DNA of 64,000 bases from Polydrusus tereticollis (taxonomy: Eukaryota; Arthropoda; Insecta; Coleoptera; Curculionidae), in NCBI GenBank assembly GCA_963920685.1, contig OY987332.1, forward strand, positions 14,011,657-14,075,656. Direction: 5' to 3'. The number at the start of each line of letters is the position of its first letter. Positions within the stretch are counted from its first letter, which is position 1. The translations under genes were made by a program, and so were the position numbers. The notes below the pieces were generated by a model. That model ran no database searches and had not been told where the DNA came from. It worked only from the letters and a program-made list of their open reading frames with translations. Shown here in pieces: positions 10,083-21,749 of this stretch.

Positions 10083-11472
10083 TTAAATGGAACACCCTGC
10101 ATATGATTGCATAGGTATTTGAATTCAACTGGGAAATTTGTATTTCAAATTTTCATTTATTTTATCCCTGAACCCGCTTACAACGTTTAAAAGGAAGTCC
10201 TCTGGAATGTCCCGAACTTCAGCACTAATTCGGACTTTTAAAGATTCTAACTCATTTGTACGGTTAACGTAGACTTTGTTCTTTAAGTGTCCCTACAAAA
10301 AGAAGTCGAGCGGGGTTAATTCCGGGGATCGCGCTGGCCAGTCAATAGCACCTCTTCCGCCTATCCAACGTCCTGGAAATTGTTCGCTTATGTATTGTCT
10401 AACATCTGCCGTAAAATGCGCAGGTGCTCCATCTTGCTGGAACCATACTTGTTCGTTTATGCCATTATTTATTTACACCCGGTAAAACCATTCTGCAAGA
10501 GGAATTATGTAATTCCTGAGGAGGTTCAGATATTTTTCGCCATTCAAATTACCATCTATGAAAAAAGGTCCCACAATATGTCTACCAACTATGCCCGCCC
10601 AAATATTAACTTTTTCGGGCCTTTGAGTATGAGGTTCCTGGAACCAGTGAGTAGTCTCAGCAGACCAATAACGATAATTGTGTCTATTAACAATGCCATT
10701 TAAATGGAAAGTAGCTTCATCCGAAAAAATGATATTTGTTGCGAAGTTATTATCGTTATTGCATCTTTCCATCATCAGCTCACAAAATTCAGCTCTTCTA
10801 TCAAAATGTTCCTCTCTTAACTCGTGCACCAACTTAATCTTGTAGGGATGCAACTTCTCCTGCTTAAACAAATTTTTCACTGACTGATGAGACACATTTA
10901 AATCCATTGCCATTGGCCTGGATGATTGTGTTGGATTTTCATATACTGAGAGCATGATATCCAAAGCTCTGTCTCCCCCGGTTGATGTTTTAGGTCGACT
11001 TGATCTAGCGGCTTCCCTAACGCTGCCTGTCTCTAGAAATTTCTTTACCACTCGACACACCGTAGACTGATTTATTGGAGGCCTATTTGGATATAATTCA
11101 TTGAAAAGTTGACAAACGTGATCTTGCGATCTCTTCATATTTTCGTAACCGCTCATTATTAAAATTTCAACTCGTTAATTCTCATTCAGATGAACCATAG
11201 TGTAAACAAATTAGAAATCAGACAACAGAAAATTAAACAGGAACTCAAAATTGACACCTCTTAGGTCGCTGTCACGAAAACACCTTGACTCAACTGGTGG
11301 ATATTAGGTAGGAATAATTAGAATTAGGACATTTTTCATTTTTGAGCTCTCATCATCTCGGAAACTCTTGCAGATAGGTGAAAATTTAAAATACAAAAAT
11401 TCAGAGTTTTCCTAGTAGAATCCAAATATGCAATCATATGCAGGCATTATGCGCAACTTTTTTGCCATTCTG
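10083..11472 (-). mobile_element. DD41D mariner family B, decayed near-full copy
   Basis: The right end is GCCATTCTG at 11472, followed by TA (11473-11474). The inner repeats pair 10095-10160 with about 11380-11445 (shared ATGCAATCATATGCAGG). The left side stops at the inner boundary AAATGGAACACCCTGC, so the outer part of the left repeat is missing. It encodes a minus-strand transposase with stops. A deletion derivative of the same family lies at 36152-36933. Confidence 0.8.
10170..11198 (-). pseudogene. DD41D transposase with in-frame stops
   Basis: Reading from the ATG at 11198 (MVHLNEN, stop, then RVEILIMSGYEN), the frame continues through a helix-turn-helix (INQSTVCRVVKKFLETGSV) to IIFSDEATFHLNG and WAGIVGRHIVGPFF. 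A TAA stop follows FYRV near 10473. The same frame then resumes to FQQDGAPAHF and SPELTPLDFFL, where Trp of the FLWG motif has become TAG. Asp2 and Asp3 are 41 residues apart. SPD has become SPE, but the catalytic Asp in PLD is kept. Three in-frame stops and no large deletion make it a clean pseudogene. Confidence 0.85.
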
Positions 11473-11474
11473 TA

Positions 11475-12379
11475 TAATGATTTATTGACGAATTAACTTG
11501 TTTACTGCAATCATATTATTATGTATTTTAAAAGTTGACTAAGGGGGGAGGGGGAAACTAGTTTGATCGCCCAGGGGCGAAAAAGTCTTAATCCGCTGAT
11601 AAAATTACAAAAACAATAAAAATAAAACTACAATAGGTATTTCTTCTGAATACGCAAATATTATGCATTAACTTCCTTAAAAGTTTAACATTAAACAGAA
11701 TCTGAAAAAATGTCAAACTTAGGTATATGTTTAAATTTTACTTCGCTACCGCTTTCGCATAATCATTTTATTAAAATTACTTTCATTCAGTCTCATTACT
11801 TATTTATTGATTTTCATTCAATTTGCATTTTAATACCTCGCATTTATTCGATTTTAATTACACTTTATTGGCAGGAATTCTTTTTTTGTTTAGTGAGAAA
11901 GAAACTAATTCAACTTTTATAAAACTAACATGCAAGTGAAAATTGTAAAGAAAAAGATTTTGTTAATAAATACAAATATCAGCTTAAGCTGAAGCAATGG
12001 GTACCAAATATGACATGGTGTCATAGTATAAGGAAAATAAAATATCTGCAATTAAAAAAGCCACTTTGTACATCAGGAATACAATTATGTTAAAACAAAT
12101 AACAATGTATTTTATTGTGATTTCCACTAAATAAATTAGCGTTTCGCCAATATAAGTTGAAAGTGTGAATAACATTTGTATGCAATCTTGTGTAAGGTGC
12201 CTACTGACCGAATTAGAGAAAATTAGTAGGTGACACATTGTTACCGGTAATTGGACATGCAAAATTATGGTAAATTAGTTCCTGATAAATCTAAGAGTAT
12301 ACACTATATACTGTGTTTAAGAAGTCATATTCCTTGTTACGCCAATTATTATCCTATACATCCACACGTTTAAAAGATA
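11475..12379. other. AT-rich stretch, nothing recognised
   Basis: Short open frames at 11710-11922 (plus) and 11984-12262 (minus) have no motif and look like chance. A G-rich patch (GGGGGGAGGGGG) lies near 11544. Confidence 0.4.
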
Positions 12380-12381
12380 TA

Positions 12382-13041
12382 CCGGGTGTTGCATCGTCGA
12401 GCGGGACATAGGAAATCCCATGTAATTTTAAATGGGGTCAATTATTGGCTTCCCTAATTATTTTAGAGAGAAATTCTATTTAGGTTTATTAAAGAGCACT
12501 AAAACCCACATTCAAAAGAATAACTTTAGATATTTTTGATGAGCCCGTTTACGGGTTATCGCCGATTTCTTTTTAACTATTTCTCCTTTTTATGGCCCCG
12601 TATTTGCGGGCACCAGTCAAGGTAAAAGATGACTGTCAAATAAAGTTGTCATTTTGAAATGTGTGCTTTATTGTTATAAAAACTCGTACATCGAAAATAT
12701 TAGCCATGAATTACACTTCTGAAGAAAAAATATTGATGATTAGATGGTATTATCAAGGAAATAGTTATCAAAATGTGTCAGACATGTTTGCTGCTCTGTA
12801 TCCGAATAGACCGATACCTGCAAAACCTACAGTCGAAAGGACTATCAAGAAATTTGAGACAAAAGGCACTGTAATAAATAACTGCAGATGTGAAGAAAGG
12901 CAGGAACAAAGAAGAGATGCAAGAATTATTAATTACCTATTAATTAGTAAAATATTGAAACATGTAAAATGTCATAATTAACCTTGTAATTGGATACTTT
13001 ATTTTAGTTTTATTCAGATTAATTTGTACTCATAAATACAC
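12382..13041 (+). mobile_element. Deletion derivative of DD41D mariner family C
   Basis: From TA/CCGGGTGTTGCATCG at 12382 the sequence matches the 321-bp terminal repeat of the element at 40031-41903, then the transposase start (ATG at 12706). Transposase sequence stops after residue ~80 (QEQRRDA, near 12920). It then joins directly to the far non-coding end of the family (12924-13041, matching the reverse complement of 40362-40470). The right terminal repeat is missing after ATAAATACAC. The open frame 12706-12981 thus encodes only the N-terminal helix-turn-helix half. Confidence 0.85.
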
Positions 13042-13044
13042 CTT

Positions 13045-13110
13045 TAATATACTTCAATGATGGGCGTAAGTCAGGACAATTGGCTGGCCATTTTACTTCA
13101 TCCCTTCTTT
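13045..13110 (-). pseudogene. Small mariner transposase remnant
   Basis: The minus strand reads KWPANCPDLRPSL, a decayed form of the WPARSPDLxPLD motif around the third catalytic Asp. It directly abuts the broken right edge of the family C derivative. Confidence 0.45.
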
Positions 13111-13114
13111 CAGT

Positions 13115-14995
13115 CCTCCGTTTCGGAAAATTAGCATTTAAAAATGTCAATATGTTTGATTTTTAAAGTTGTATGTATGTTTATGCTGTAATACATAATT
13201 TAATTTAATGATTTTTCAATAATCATATGTTTTGATTTAGGTCTTTATAAGACACTTTGTTTTTGATTGTCTTTTGTATTGCTTTATTAATAAGTCTTCT
13301 GCTCTGTTGAGAATAAAGCTTTTTAATTTAATTTGATTTTATACTATTTAAATGCACTGACGTATTTTAATGGTTTAATTGGAACCCTAATTAACCTGCT
13401 TTTAGGAGTAGAAAATAAAATTGAAATATGGGGCTGTTAAAAACCCAATACTATCGCTTGCTGCCCAAAAATCTACAACACAATTATACATGTTTAAAAC
13501 GAATAAAACTTATCGTTGAAAATTATTACAGCCAATTCAGAAACTATATGACAGCCTTTCTTTAATAATTACCTCAAATTATAACCGCTTTGTGGGTCCA
13601 CTATAAATCATCTGGTATTGAAAAGTGGCGGAAAAAATTATCGACCAGTTGTTCTGTGGCGTAACAAAATATTATTACAATGTTTTGAAAGGTCGACTTT
13701 TGTTTTTGAAATTTAAACCTTCTTTTTTATGGAACTGAAAGCGAATTCAATACTGTAAAACATTCTGTCTTCATTAATTGAATTAAGATCTAACTAAGTC
13801 CTCATAAAAACATAGTATGTATGTATTAAAATGTATGCACAGAGTGATTCACCGTAATGTCCCACCCCTTAATCTTTTTATATTTTATAAATACTACAGT
13901 TATTGGAAATATGATAGTTATTGGCCAATTCAGTATTTTTTGGGAAAACTAACATGACCTTGCAACAAGAAGTTGGTTAGTAATTTTAAAACAGTTTTGG
14001 CAACATCTGTCCACGGGCTGTCAAAATTAGAAGTAAAACGGTTGCTTTATTAAGTAATGGCGTCAACTTAAATAAACATTGTTAATTAGTCTGTGTTTGC
14101 TATTGAAATTTCTTTATTTTGGCCGAAACAGAGTTTAAATAGTAAGTTCTAAAAACTAGATATTTGTTAAAAATTGATGGGTATTTTAATTAAATGCTAA
14201 TAAACTCCACAGTTCGGCAACACGACAATACAACAATCTATTTTTCTACAATCTGTTCTATTATGACAGTTGATCATCAATTTAGTAATATTGTAAAAGC
14301 AGAAAACATTGAGTTTAAAAATATGATAACAACATCGGTAATCTATCTTAAGACTATGTACAGATAGATCCTAAGTCACCGTCAATTATACTACTATCAC
14401 TATTTATAACCAAGCCAGGGCCACTAAAATTATTTCATCGATGTTACGCCACTGGATAAGATCACACCAGGGTCAGGTGAAATGTGAAAAGATATTTCTT
14501 CTTCGTTCTCGATATAACAGAGCAAGGACCACCGAATGTTCTGATTTGAATGCAAAAATTGCAGAGGAATGTTGTCGAACGACTTGCCAAAATTTTAGGT
14601 TTTACGGGTGATACAATATATATGGTGTCCTAAAAGGTATGGTCAATAATTGGGGATCAAGTAGATTGCGTCAGAATGGGGTCAAAAGACCATGTAACAT
14701 TTTGTCGTATGTCCGCCCAACACCGAGATACAGCCTCCTAAAGAGAAAACCCTGAAGATGTTTTTTTCTTAATATTTTCGAAAGCAATGAAGTTACAAAC
14801 TTGAAATTTAGGATTTCAAGTAAGCTCTACACGCAGAATAGAACTATTGCGAGTTAAAATATGTTTAACTTTTTTTCGTATTGGTTTTTTGACATTTTCA
14901 TGCCAAATTAAACAACCTTAACGTTTTTTGAAAAAAAATGGTAGTCCTAGTTAAACACGAACTATGCCGTCATTCTTGAGATAAAAATGAAGACT
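13115..14995. other. AT-rich stretch, nothing firm
   Basis: About 1.9 kb without a supported gene. It contains a possible mariner end near 13847 (CAGAGTGATTCACC). No paired ends could be established. Confidence 0.35.
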
Positions 14996-14999
14996 TGTA

Positions 15000-15085
15000 C
15001 AGTAAAATCTCTCAATAGCGAGCACCCTCGGGGAATCAAATGTTGGTCGGCTAACAGGGGTGGTCGTTTAATAGAGACAAATTAA
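15000..15085. repeat. Solo pogo/Tigger-type terminal repeat
   Basis: After TA at 14998-14999 the sequence begins CAGTAAAATCTCTCAATAGC and continues with GCACCCTCGGGG and a region reading GGTCGTTTAATAGAGAC. This is the typical appearance of Tigger/pogo termini, where the end and its internal complement can fold back. No matching opposite end was found. Confidence 0.5.
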
Positions 15086-15296
15086 AATAACTGATCTGCA
15101 TTTTACAGTGTTTGATTATTGTTAAGTGTATCTACAAATATGTAAATAATTTTAAATATTTTTGTTTAAATTTGTCAGAATTAAAAGTGAGTGAGATGAA
15201 GCCAATTTACCAATATGTATATACTGCACGTGCATACTACGTGCATACAGTATGTCCACGGATGGGGTTTACAAGAGGACAAATGGACTAAAAATT

Positions 15297-15480
15297 GAAA
15301 GATACGAAAAAAGTCACTCTTAATAAATGTTTTTGCTTGTCTAGAAAATATGATTCATCATAAGAAACTTCAACTTTTTTATACAGGGTGGGTAAAAACT
15401 GCAAAAATGTTATTTTGCTTAAGAGTAATACTTTATTTTGAAAGATACGAAAAAAAGTCACTCATAATAAACGTTTTTAC
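15297..15480. repeat. Direct repeat containing AAGTCACTCTTAATAAA
   Basis: GAAAGATACGAAAAAAGTCA followed by CTCTTAATAAA-like sequence occurs at about 15297-15340. It occurs again at about 15437-15480, 140 bp downstream. A third, shorter copy (GTCACTCTTAATAAA) is at about 37536. The second copy overlaps the left end of the mariner at 15384. Confidence 0.6.
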
Positions 15481-16713
15481 TTGAATAATGAATAGGTGAT
15501 ACTTGTTGTCAATGTCTTTATTTAATGAAGTAATTATAATAATAATAATAGTATAAACATTTTTATTAACATCAAAAGAATACGATAACGATTTCATAAT
15601 TCAAAAGCTCCACCCCCCATACTCGACACATTTTTCTAATTGTTTTCTCAAATGAGTGAAAGAATTTCTGATTTCTTCCTGAGATATGATTGGACAGCCT
15701 GGATAATTCTACCCTTTAGCGCTCCAATATCATTTGGTACTGCGGTAGCAAAAACAATTTGTTTTAAACGGCCCCATAAAAACATATCCACCAAGGTTAA
15801 GTCGAGGCTTCTTGGGGGCCACAATCCTGGGCCATTCCTGCCAATCCATCTTGGACCAAATCTGCGGTCAAGCCATTCTCTAACCTCACGAGCGAAATGG
15901 GCTGGACAACCATCTTGCTGAAAATACATATTTTGTCGAAAATTTAATGGTAGATTTTCGAGTTCATCATTGAAAAATGTATCCAGCATTTCTAAATATG
16001 ATAATCTATAGCACGTGTTATCAAAAAAATTGGTCCTATGATGCCATGCCATGAATGGATATCGCGCACCGCACGTTCACTTTTGTGAAATATTGTCTTC
16101 TCGTCATAATTCTGAATTCGAGATTTTCTAAATACCAGTACCTAACGTGCTGGGTTGCAACGGTTCCATTGGTAGAAAATGTACTATTATCAGAAAACAT
16201 GATACATTTATAAAAATCAACATTTCCACTTAAAATTTTGTCTCCTATCCACAAGCAAAAATCAAGTCGTTTCGCGTCATCTCCCTCTTCCAATCTTCGA
16301 TTAAAGTGCGGTTTATACGGATACAATTTATTTGCTTTAAGGATCTTCTGAATTTGACTTTTTCCCACAACTTCCAACTGAGTAACACGATTTCTAAAGG
16401 ACGTCATAGGATTTTCTTCAACAGATTGAAGAACTAAGGCTGTAGCAGCATCATCATGGTCGTATTTCTGCTTTTTTTTTTGAGATTCAAAACCAAACCA
16501 GTTCTCTGGAACTTTTTTATTAACTTGCAGATTGTCATCCTAGTTATTGGGATTCCTACAAATTTCTCGGTAAATTGTTCCATGACGTAGCGGTATGAAA
16601 CTGACCATCCCCATAACATTGTATTATAAAAACTCTTTGTTCAGTAGATAGCATTTCTACTTAAATAATAACTTAATTAAATAAAGACATTGACAACAAG
16701 TACCTATCACCTT
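15384..16713 (-). mobile_element. DD41D mariner family D, decayed
   Basis: The left outer end is probably TA/CAGGGTGGGTAAAAACTGC at about 15384. Inner repeats pair 15491-15545 with 16662-16713 (shared CTTGTTGTCAATGTCTTTAT). The right outer module appears to be lost. The minus-strand transposase inside is broken. Confidence 0.7.
15648..16654 (-). pseudogene. DD41D transposase, frameshifted
   Basis: The start is likely the ATG at 16654 (MLSTEQRVFIIQCYGDG), with an early frameshift into the frame at 16619-16434 (PITRMTICKLIKKFQRTGLV, a helix-turn-helix). A second piece at 16407-16036 holds CIMFSDNSTFSTNG (first Asp; Glu replaced by Asn). A third at 16052-15648 holds YFQQDGCPAHF and SLDLTLVDMFLWG. 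Asp2 to Asp3 spacing is 41. At least two frameshifts are present. Confidence 0.82.
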
Positions 16714-16781
16714 AAGTGTCATTATTATTTTAACTAGGTTCACCAGTCAGAGGTGTGCCAGCGAATACTTTTTGGGAAATA

Positions 16782-17000
16782 ATTTTTATCTACTTTCATT
16801 TAGTAATATGAATTTTACAGTTCTGTAAATCGTTTTGTAATGGCATCTATTACAGCACTAGTGCTGTAATAGATGCCATTACAGCACTAGTGCTGTAATA
16901 GATGCCCTTACAAAACGATTTTTAATAGCAGGTGCATTTTTATTTTTAAAAATGCCTTTTGCCAAATATTTTTATTCATAGATGAAAGTAGATAAAATTT
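16782..17000. repeat. Nested foldback with tandem 36-bp palindromes
   Basis: Three levels of symmetry share one centre. The outer arms contain ATCTACTTTCAT near 16790 and its complement near 16981. The middle arms are AAATCGTTTTGTAA (about 16827-16840) and TTACAAAACGATTT (about 16908-16921). The core is a perfect 36-bp palindrome at 16842-16877, centred on GCACTAGTGC, repeated directly at 16878-16906. No ORF is present. It separates mariner families D and E. Confidence 0.85.
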
Positions 17001-17053
17001 TGTACAATATTCTTGTTGTAAATTCATATAACTACACTCGATGTTTGATTAAA

Positions 17054-17069
17054 CTCGGCTGACGCCTCG
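17054..17069. repeat. CTCG...CTCG apex motif
   Basis: ACTCGGCTGACGCCTCGT at 17053-17070 is identical over 18 nt to the hairpin apex at 21908-21925. The flanking arms (GATTAAA / TTTAAC) are short. It abuts the broken start of the transposase remnant at 17070. Confidence 0.65.
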
Positions 17070-17723
17070 TTTAACAACTTTATGACAGGTGAACTATACG
17101 TAAATCTGTTGGAAAATGTCATAGATCCTTTTATTATACCCAATCTTTGGAAAATCAAGTTGATCAAGAGGGGGATATGGAGCCTGATGAACAAAATTTG
17201 TATTTCCAGCACGATGGAGCCCCGCCGCATTATGCGCTAGCTGTTAGGACATGATTGAATGAACGATATCCCGGAAAATGGATAGATAGGAGAGGTCCTG
17301 TGGAATGGCCGGCGAGGTCTTCAGCCCTCACACCTCTTGATTATTTTCTGTGGGGATATTTGAAGTGCCTAGTTTACAAAACTGCGCCCGAGAGTATTCC
17401 CGAATTGAGAAACAGAATTACTGAAGGATGTAGGCAAATTAACCGGCAGACTTTTCAAAATGTTCGCGAAGAATTCGAGAACAGGCTCTAATATTGTTTA
17501 GCCAATAACGGAGCACATTTTGAAAACCTAATAAAGTGAATTCTGAACATAAAGTCGTATTTAAAATGTTTCGGTATTTTAAAAACTGTTAGATTTGGCT
17601 ATAGCATGTGTAATACAAAAAGTGTTTATTATTTGTAGGGGAATCCAGAAATATGAAAAAAATTATGGGTTTCCATTGAAAAAATACAAAATGACATACG
17701 TCCAGCTTTTTTGACGCACCCTG
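17070..17723 (+). pseudogene. DD41D mariner family E, 3' part only
   Basis: Plus-strand fragments NLMTGELYVNLL and, after a frameshift, LYFQHDGAPPHYALAVRT (second Asp) lead to a stop at about 17251. The frame then continues through RYPGKWIDRRGPVEWPARSS and LTPLDYFLWG (third Asp) to a TAA near 17490. Asp2 to Asp3 spacing is 41. The right terminal end GCACCCTG/TA is at 17723-17725. The 5' half is missing. Confidence 0.78.
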
Positions 17724-17923
17724 TATAAATAAAAATATGATGAAAAATTTACCCCCTTAAAACAAAACTTCACATGTTTTGACATTTCGTATCAAAATAG
17801 TTATTTCTACCTAAGACCGGGGTGGCTACTTTTGAAATGAAAACCCTGTATAATGCACTGTATGTTTGCTTTGAAATTCTTATTTTTTAAAATAATCAGA
17901 AATTAACGATTATTTCATATGTC

Positions 17924-18622
17924 TTATATTTTATTTTTATAAAATTCAGATTCATATTTTAATAGCGATTGAGGAATATTTGTGGACTTACCAAAATGGT
18001 TAACATTATTAAAAAAAAGTGCGCAGTCTTCAGATATGCTTAATATTATCGACACTGGAGCAAGTTCAGGGTCCTCCTCCTTTGTCTCAGAATTGGGAGT
18101 AGTTCCATCTATTTCTGAACTCCCTGTTTGCAAATCGTTATCAATAGAGGCTAATTGTTTCAAGTTCACAAATGTGTCCTTTATGTTAGGAAATAGTCGT
18201 GCGAGCGGAATATTATTTTCCACCGAAACCTATATCAAGGCGCTGGTTACGGTAATATTATTTTCGATTTCTTGAAGAGGGCAACCACTGTCTATACATG
18301 TTAAAAATCTTGTAATAAGGTAGCTTCTGTAGAGCATTTTAAAATTCTGAATAATGCCTGGGTCCAAAAGTTGGCAATGTGAGGTAGTATTGGGTGGAAG
18401 AAAAATAAATTTGACATTATCCAGTGTAGTTTTGGGGTGAGACGTTGCATTATCCAGAAACAATACCCCTCTTCTATTCTGCTTCTTCATTTTGGTATTA
18501 AATCTGTGAAGCCACGTTGTCATGATGTCTGCTATCATCCACGCATTTTTGTTCGAGGCCCATTGGAGAGGTAACTTATCGATTCTAAAACAGCAAGATT
18601 CTTGCTTTTGCCTATTATTGCC
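17924..18622 (-). pseudogene. Tigger/pogo-type DDE transposase fragment
   Basis: Minus-strand reading from 18622 gives NKNAWMIADIMTTWLHRF, then GVLFLDNATSHP (second Asp) and TTSHCQLLDPGIIQNFK (third Asp, normally QPLDQGII). A stop or frameshift near 18230 leads to a tail with an acidic region (SETKEEDPELAP). The N-terminal DNA-binding half and the first Asp are missing. They are cut off where the non-LTR element starts at about 18623. Confidence 0.8.
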
Positions 18623-20226
18623 AGATAGGTGGAAGGTAAGCAAAATGATTCCTATTTATAAGTCAGGTCCCAAAGATCAAATAAGGAACTACCGTCCAAT
18701 AAGTATTATGAGTTCAGTATCTAAAGTTTTGAACTTATAGTCTATGAGAGACTCTTCAAAGAGATATCGGGTAAATTGACTTTATGCCAACACGGCTTTT
18801 TACCAAAAAAATCAACCTTTACCAATATGACCACTTTCTGCCAGTACATCCACGAAGCCATGAATAGTAAAGCCTAGGTGGATGTCATATATACCGATAT
18901 GGAAAAGGCGTTTGATAGGGTTCGACACTGAGTTATTCTCAGGTCATTATCGGATATGAATGTTTCTTCGTATATCATTCAATTATTCCAGTCCTACTTG
19001 AGTCACAGATTTCAGTTAGTTGAGGTTAAGGGCTGCAAATCAACTATTTTCAAGAGCACCTCAGGGGTTCCCCAAGGATCCAATCTGGGGCCTCTTTTGT
19101 TTCTGGCAGGTATTAATAATATAATCGGCAATATTGAGAATGTGGTGGGACTACTATTTGCTGATGATTTTAAATGTTTCTTTCAAATCAACTCGATCGA
19201 AGATTGTCAATCTCTTCAGTATGATTTTTCAAACGTGACCAATTGGTGTAACTCAAATGACTTTAAATTGAATGAAGGGAAATGTTCATGCATGTCTTTT
19301 ACCCTCAATCAAAACATAATTAGCCACGATTATACCATAAATGGTACTAAATTAACAAGAGTAAATCAGCAAAAGGACTTGGGAGTAATCTTTGACCCAA
19401 CTCTGTCTTTTTCCAATCATATTTTGTCGAAAATAAAAAGCGCACAGAGAATAGCCGGGTTTATTGTTAGAAACACAAAAGAGTTTAATATTGAAGTGAG
19501 CCTTCATCTTTTTGATAGCCTTGTGCTGCCGGTTTTAGAATATGCTAGTATAATTTGGTCTTCTCAGTATAATGTTTGGATCACGATCATTGAGAGAGTG
19601 CAGAGGCGATTCTTGAAGTGTATGTATTTTAGAAAATTTGGTGTGTATCCCCAGAGAGGCTGCGACAATGAACACCTTCTGGGAGTATTTGGTAGGCTGC
19701 CTCTTCACAAAAGAAGAATCAAAATTTTATTGTGCACCATGTTTCGAATTCTAAAGGGTAGTATCGATTGTCCTGACATTCTAAGCAAACTACCGTTTGC
19801 GATTAATAGAATCGGATCTCGTTGTACAAGTGTATTTTATCTTGCTTATCCGCGCACAAATCTTTACAAAAACTCACCAATATATAAGTTGTGCCACTAC
19901 TTCAATTTGAATGCGTCGGACATCGACATTGATATAACTAGTCTTAGTAAATTTAAGAGGATAGTTGAGGCTAAGTTGGGATTGGACAATTGGTGTTAAC
20001 TTCTCAATATGTGAAAATTTTACCTGATAATTGACTTTAGTAGGTACTTGATACCTTTTACTTTATTTCTCTGTTATCTGTTTTTTGTGTCTATTTTAGT
20101 ATTTTTGTAGAACTGTGTATCTTGTTGGTTTCCCTGTACCTTTTCTTTTTTTTTCAGGGTAGATTTAAGAAGTATCTGTAATTGGCTTAGCTGCTGATAC
20201 TAGTTTATAATAAATAAATAAATAAG
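18623..20226 (+). mobile_element. 5'-truncated jockey/CR1-like non-LTR retrotransposon
   Basis: The element begins abruptly inside the reverse transcriptase (WKVSKMIPIYKSGPKDQIRN) directly against the Tigger fossil. It runs to a 3' tail of ATAA/AAAT repeats ending near 20225. A block at 18740-18955 contains stops and a frameshift. 5' truncation and a short-repeat tail are typical of target-primed reverse transcription. A related element is inserted at 47372-49055. Confidence 0.85.
18956..19999 (+). CDS. Reverse transcriptase C-terminal two-thirds (open frame)
   Basis: This 347-residue frame contains FKSTSGVPQGSNLGPLLF (RT domain 4), VGLLFADDFKCFF (the FADD catalytic box), KDLGVIFDPTLSFSNHI (domain 7) and VLEYASIIWS (thumb). 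The N-terminal fingers are encoded upstream (18623-18950) but are interrupted by stops, so a functional enzyme is unlikely. The frame ends at TAA shortly before the 3' UTR and ATAA tail. No RNase H or endonuclease domain is visible. Confidence 0.8.
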   Translation: MNVSSYIIQLFQSYLSHRFQLVEVKGCKSTIFKSTSGVPQGSNLGPLLFLAGINNIIGNIENVVGLLFADDFKCFFQINSIEDCQSLQYDFSNVTNWCNSNDFKLNEGKCSCMSFTLNQNIISHDYTINGTKLTRVNQQKDLGVIFDPTLSFSNHILSKIKSAQRIAGFIVRNTKEFNIEVSLHLFDSLVLPVLEYASIIWSSQYNVWITIIERVQRRFLKCMYFRKFGVYPQRGCDNEHLLGVFGRLPLHKRRIKILLCTMFRILKGSIDCPDILSKLPFAINRIGSRCTSVFYLAYPRTNLYKNSPIYKLCHYFNLNASDIDIDITSLSKFKRIVEAKLGLDNWC

Positions 20227-20229
20227 TGG

Positions 20230-21600
20230 TTCTTCCTTCTCACCCCCATATTTGCACAGAACAGAAATGTAAATCGTTGTTTTGCTGTTTTTTTTTTTCA
20301 GTACATTTGTCATCCTTCAATGCATATGTTTTGGTTGACAATACACGATAGTAGATACCTGTCTCATTGCATTAAATACGTCCCTTGGGGCATAATCCTT
20401 TAAAATGGACAATAGCCTTTCTTTTCAAGCAGTTACGTCTTCGGTATTGATATCGGCTGATTCGCCACATCTTGAAGGTAATATCCTACCGACGACGGAA
20501 TTTTTCTGACCATACATTTGATGCCTTGAAGTTATCTAGTCCTAGACATTCAGCAGATTCGAAGGCTTTCGCTTAAATTATGGCCACGGATATTCGTAAT
20601 TTATATTATAAATATTTTCCAAAAGTCGAGATAGTAATTTGAATTAATCATTTTGGATCTATTTTCAGTCAATTACAGTCAAGAACTTTTGTTCGTGAGT
20701 GGAAAATAATACCGGTTAAAATCAAATCAACGCAACAGAACAATTTCTAAGCCATCAAAGTACCATTACTTTTTGAGTTGATAACAAGATAATTTTCTTT
20801 AAAATTAATTTTCCTCAATTACGACGAGACGCGGTCTCGTCTTATTGATCACAGGTGCGGCGATGTTTAGCATTATTTACCTACTTTTTGGTGCAAAATG
20901 GTTCCAATATAATACGCAAGGATGATATAACTGTAAAAAGAAAACCTACTATGCTACATCTTGACTGGGCTTGTCGCAAACACATTGATGAAAGTAAAAT
21001 ACATTTTTTAGGTGTGCTACTACTGAAACAGAAGATTTTTGAAGTAATGTGTCTTTGTGTTTCCCGTCTACAAGGTATTTCAAAAACTAGTAACCACATT
21101 AAGCTCAAATTTGATGTTGCAACGTCAATTGTATGTGAGATGTATTTATTCGCTTTTTAAGGTTGGATTTTCATTATAGGGAATTAGATATAGTCAAGAA
21201 GTAAAAAGAACGCCCTTTGTATAATTATTTTGTTTATACGATTTTTCCTATTGATTGTATAATAAATTTTTTTAAAATATTAAATTTGCCGGACTCAAAA
21301 AAATGGGGATTTTCATAACTCCACATGCATGTATTCTGAGAACTTACATAACTGGTGAGGTGGAACCAAAAAGGCTTTCGCATCGTGTGATGTATTAAAT
21401 TTTTTCTACTACTCTTCTCGGATCAATATATAATTAAGTAATGAACTTCGATTTTATTCAAATTATAATTATAAAATAAGGTTTATATTCCGACGTGTCA
21501 TAATGACATTATTTTGGATTTCATTTTCAGTGTCAAAATGACATACTTTATAGGACTGAGTACTATAATGATTTCATTATAGGACTGAGTACTATAATGA
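20230..21600. other. Unassigned stretch
   Basis: A 101-codon plus-strand frame (20855-21160) begins at GTG rather than ATG. It has a TGATCACAG acceptor-like sequence just before it and looks slightly less AT-random than its surroundings. No family was recognised. The rest shows nothing. An inverted/direct repeat of GACTGAGTACTATAATGA occurs near 21555-21600. Confidence 0.3.
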
Positions 21601-21608
21601 AAAATAGA

Positions 21609-21749
21609 AATTAAAATAAAATTTTTCTGGGAACACCAAGTTTTGTAATTGGCATAAGTTTTTTCATATATGCCTTTAGACTTTTCGGGCAACAAACCAA
21701 CAACTGCTTTATTAGCCAATTCTTCGATTTCTGATGGCAAATTATCCAT
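21609..21749 (-). pseudogene. Tyrosine-recombinase N-terminal fragment
   Basis: The minus-strand ORF starts at the ATG at 21749: MDNLPSEIEELANKAVVGLL, then PEKSKGIYEKTYANYKTWC. It aligns well with the start of the recombinase at 3594 (the LPxKSKDxYxKxYxxF pattern). After about 47 residues it runs into unrelated repeated sequence (GGACTGAGTACTATAATG copies). Only the SAM-like, DNA-binding N-terminus survives. A hairpin lies 148 bp upstream. Confidence 0.68.

Noticed and set aside
20855..21160. 101-codon frame with acceptor-like sequence upstream
   Set aside because: No ATG at the start and no recognisable domain; kept only as an unassigned stretch.
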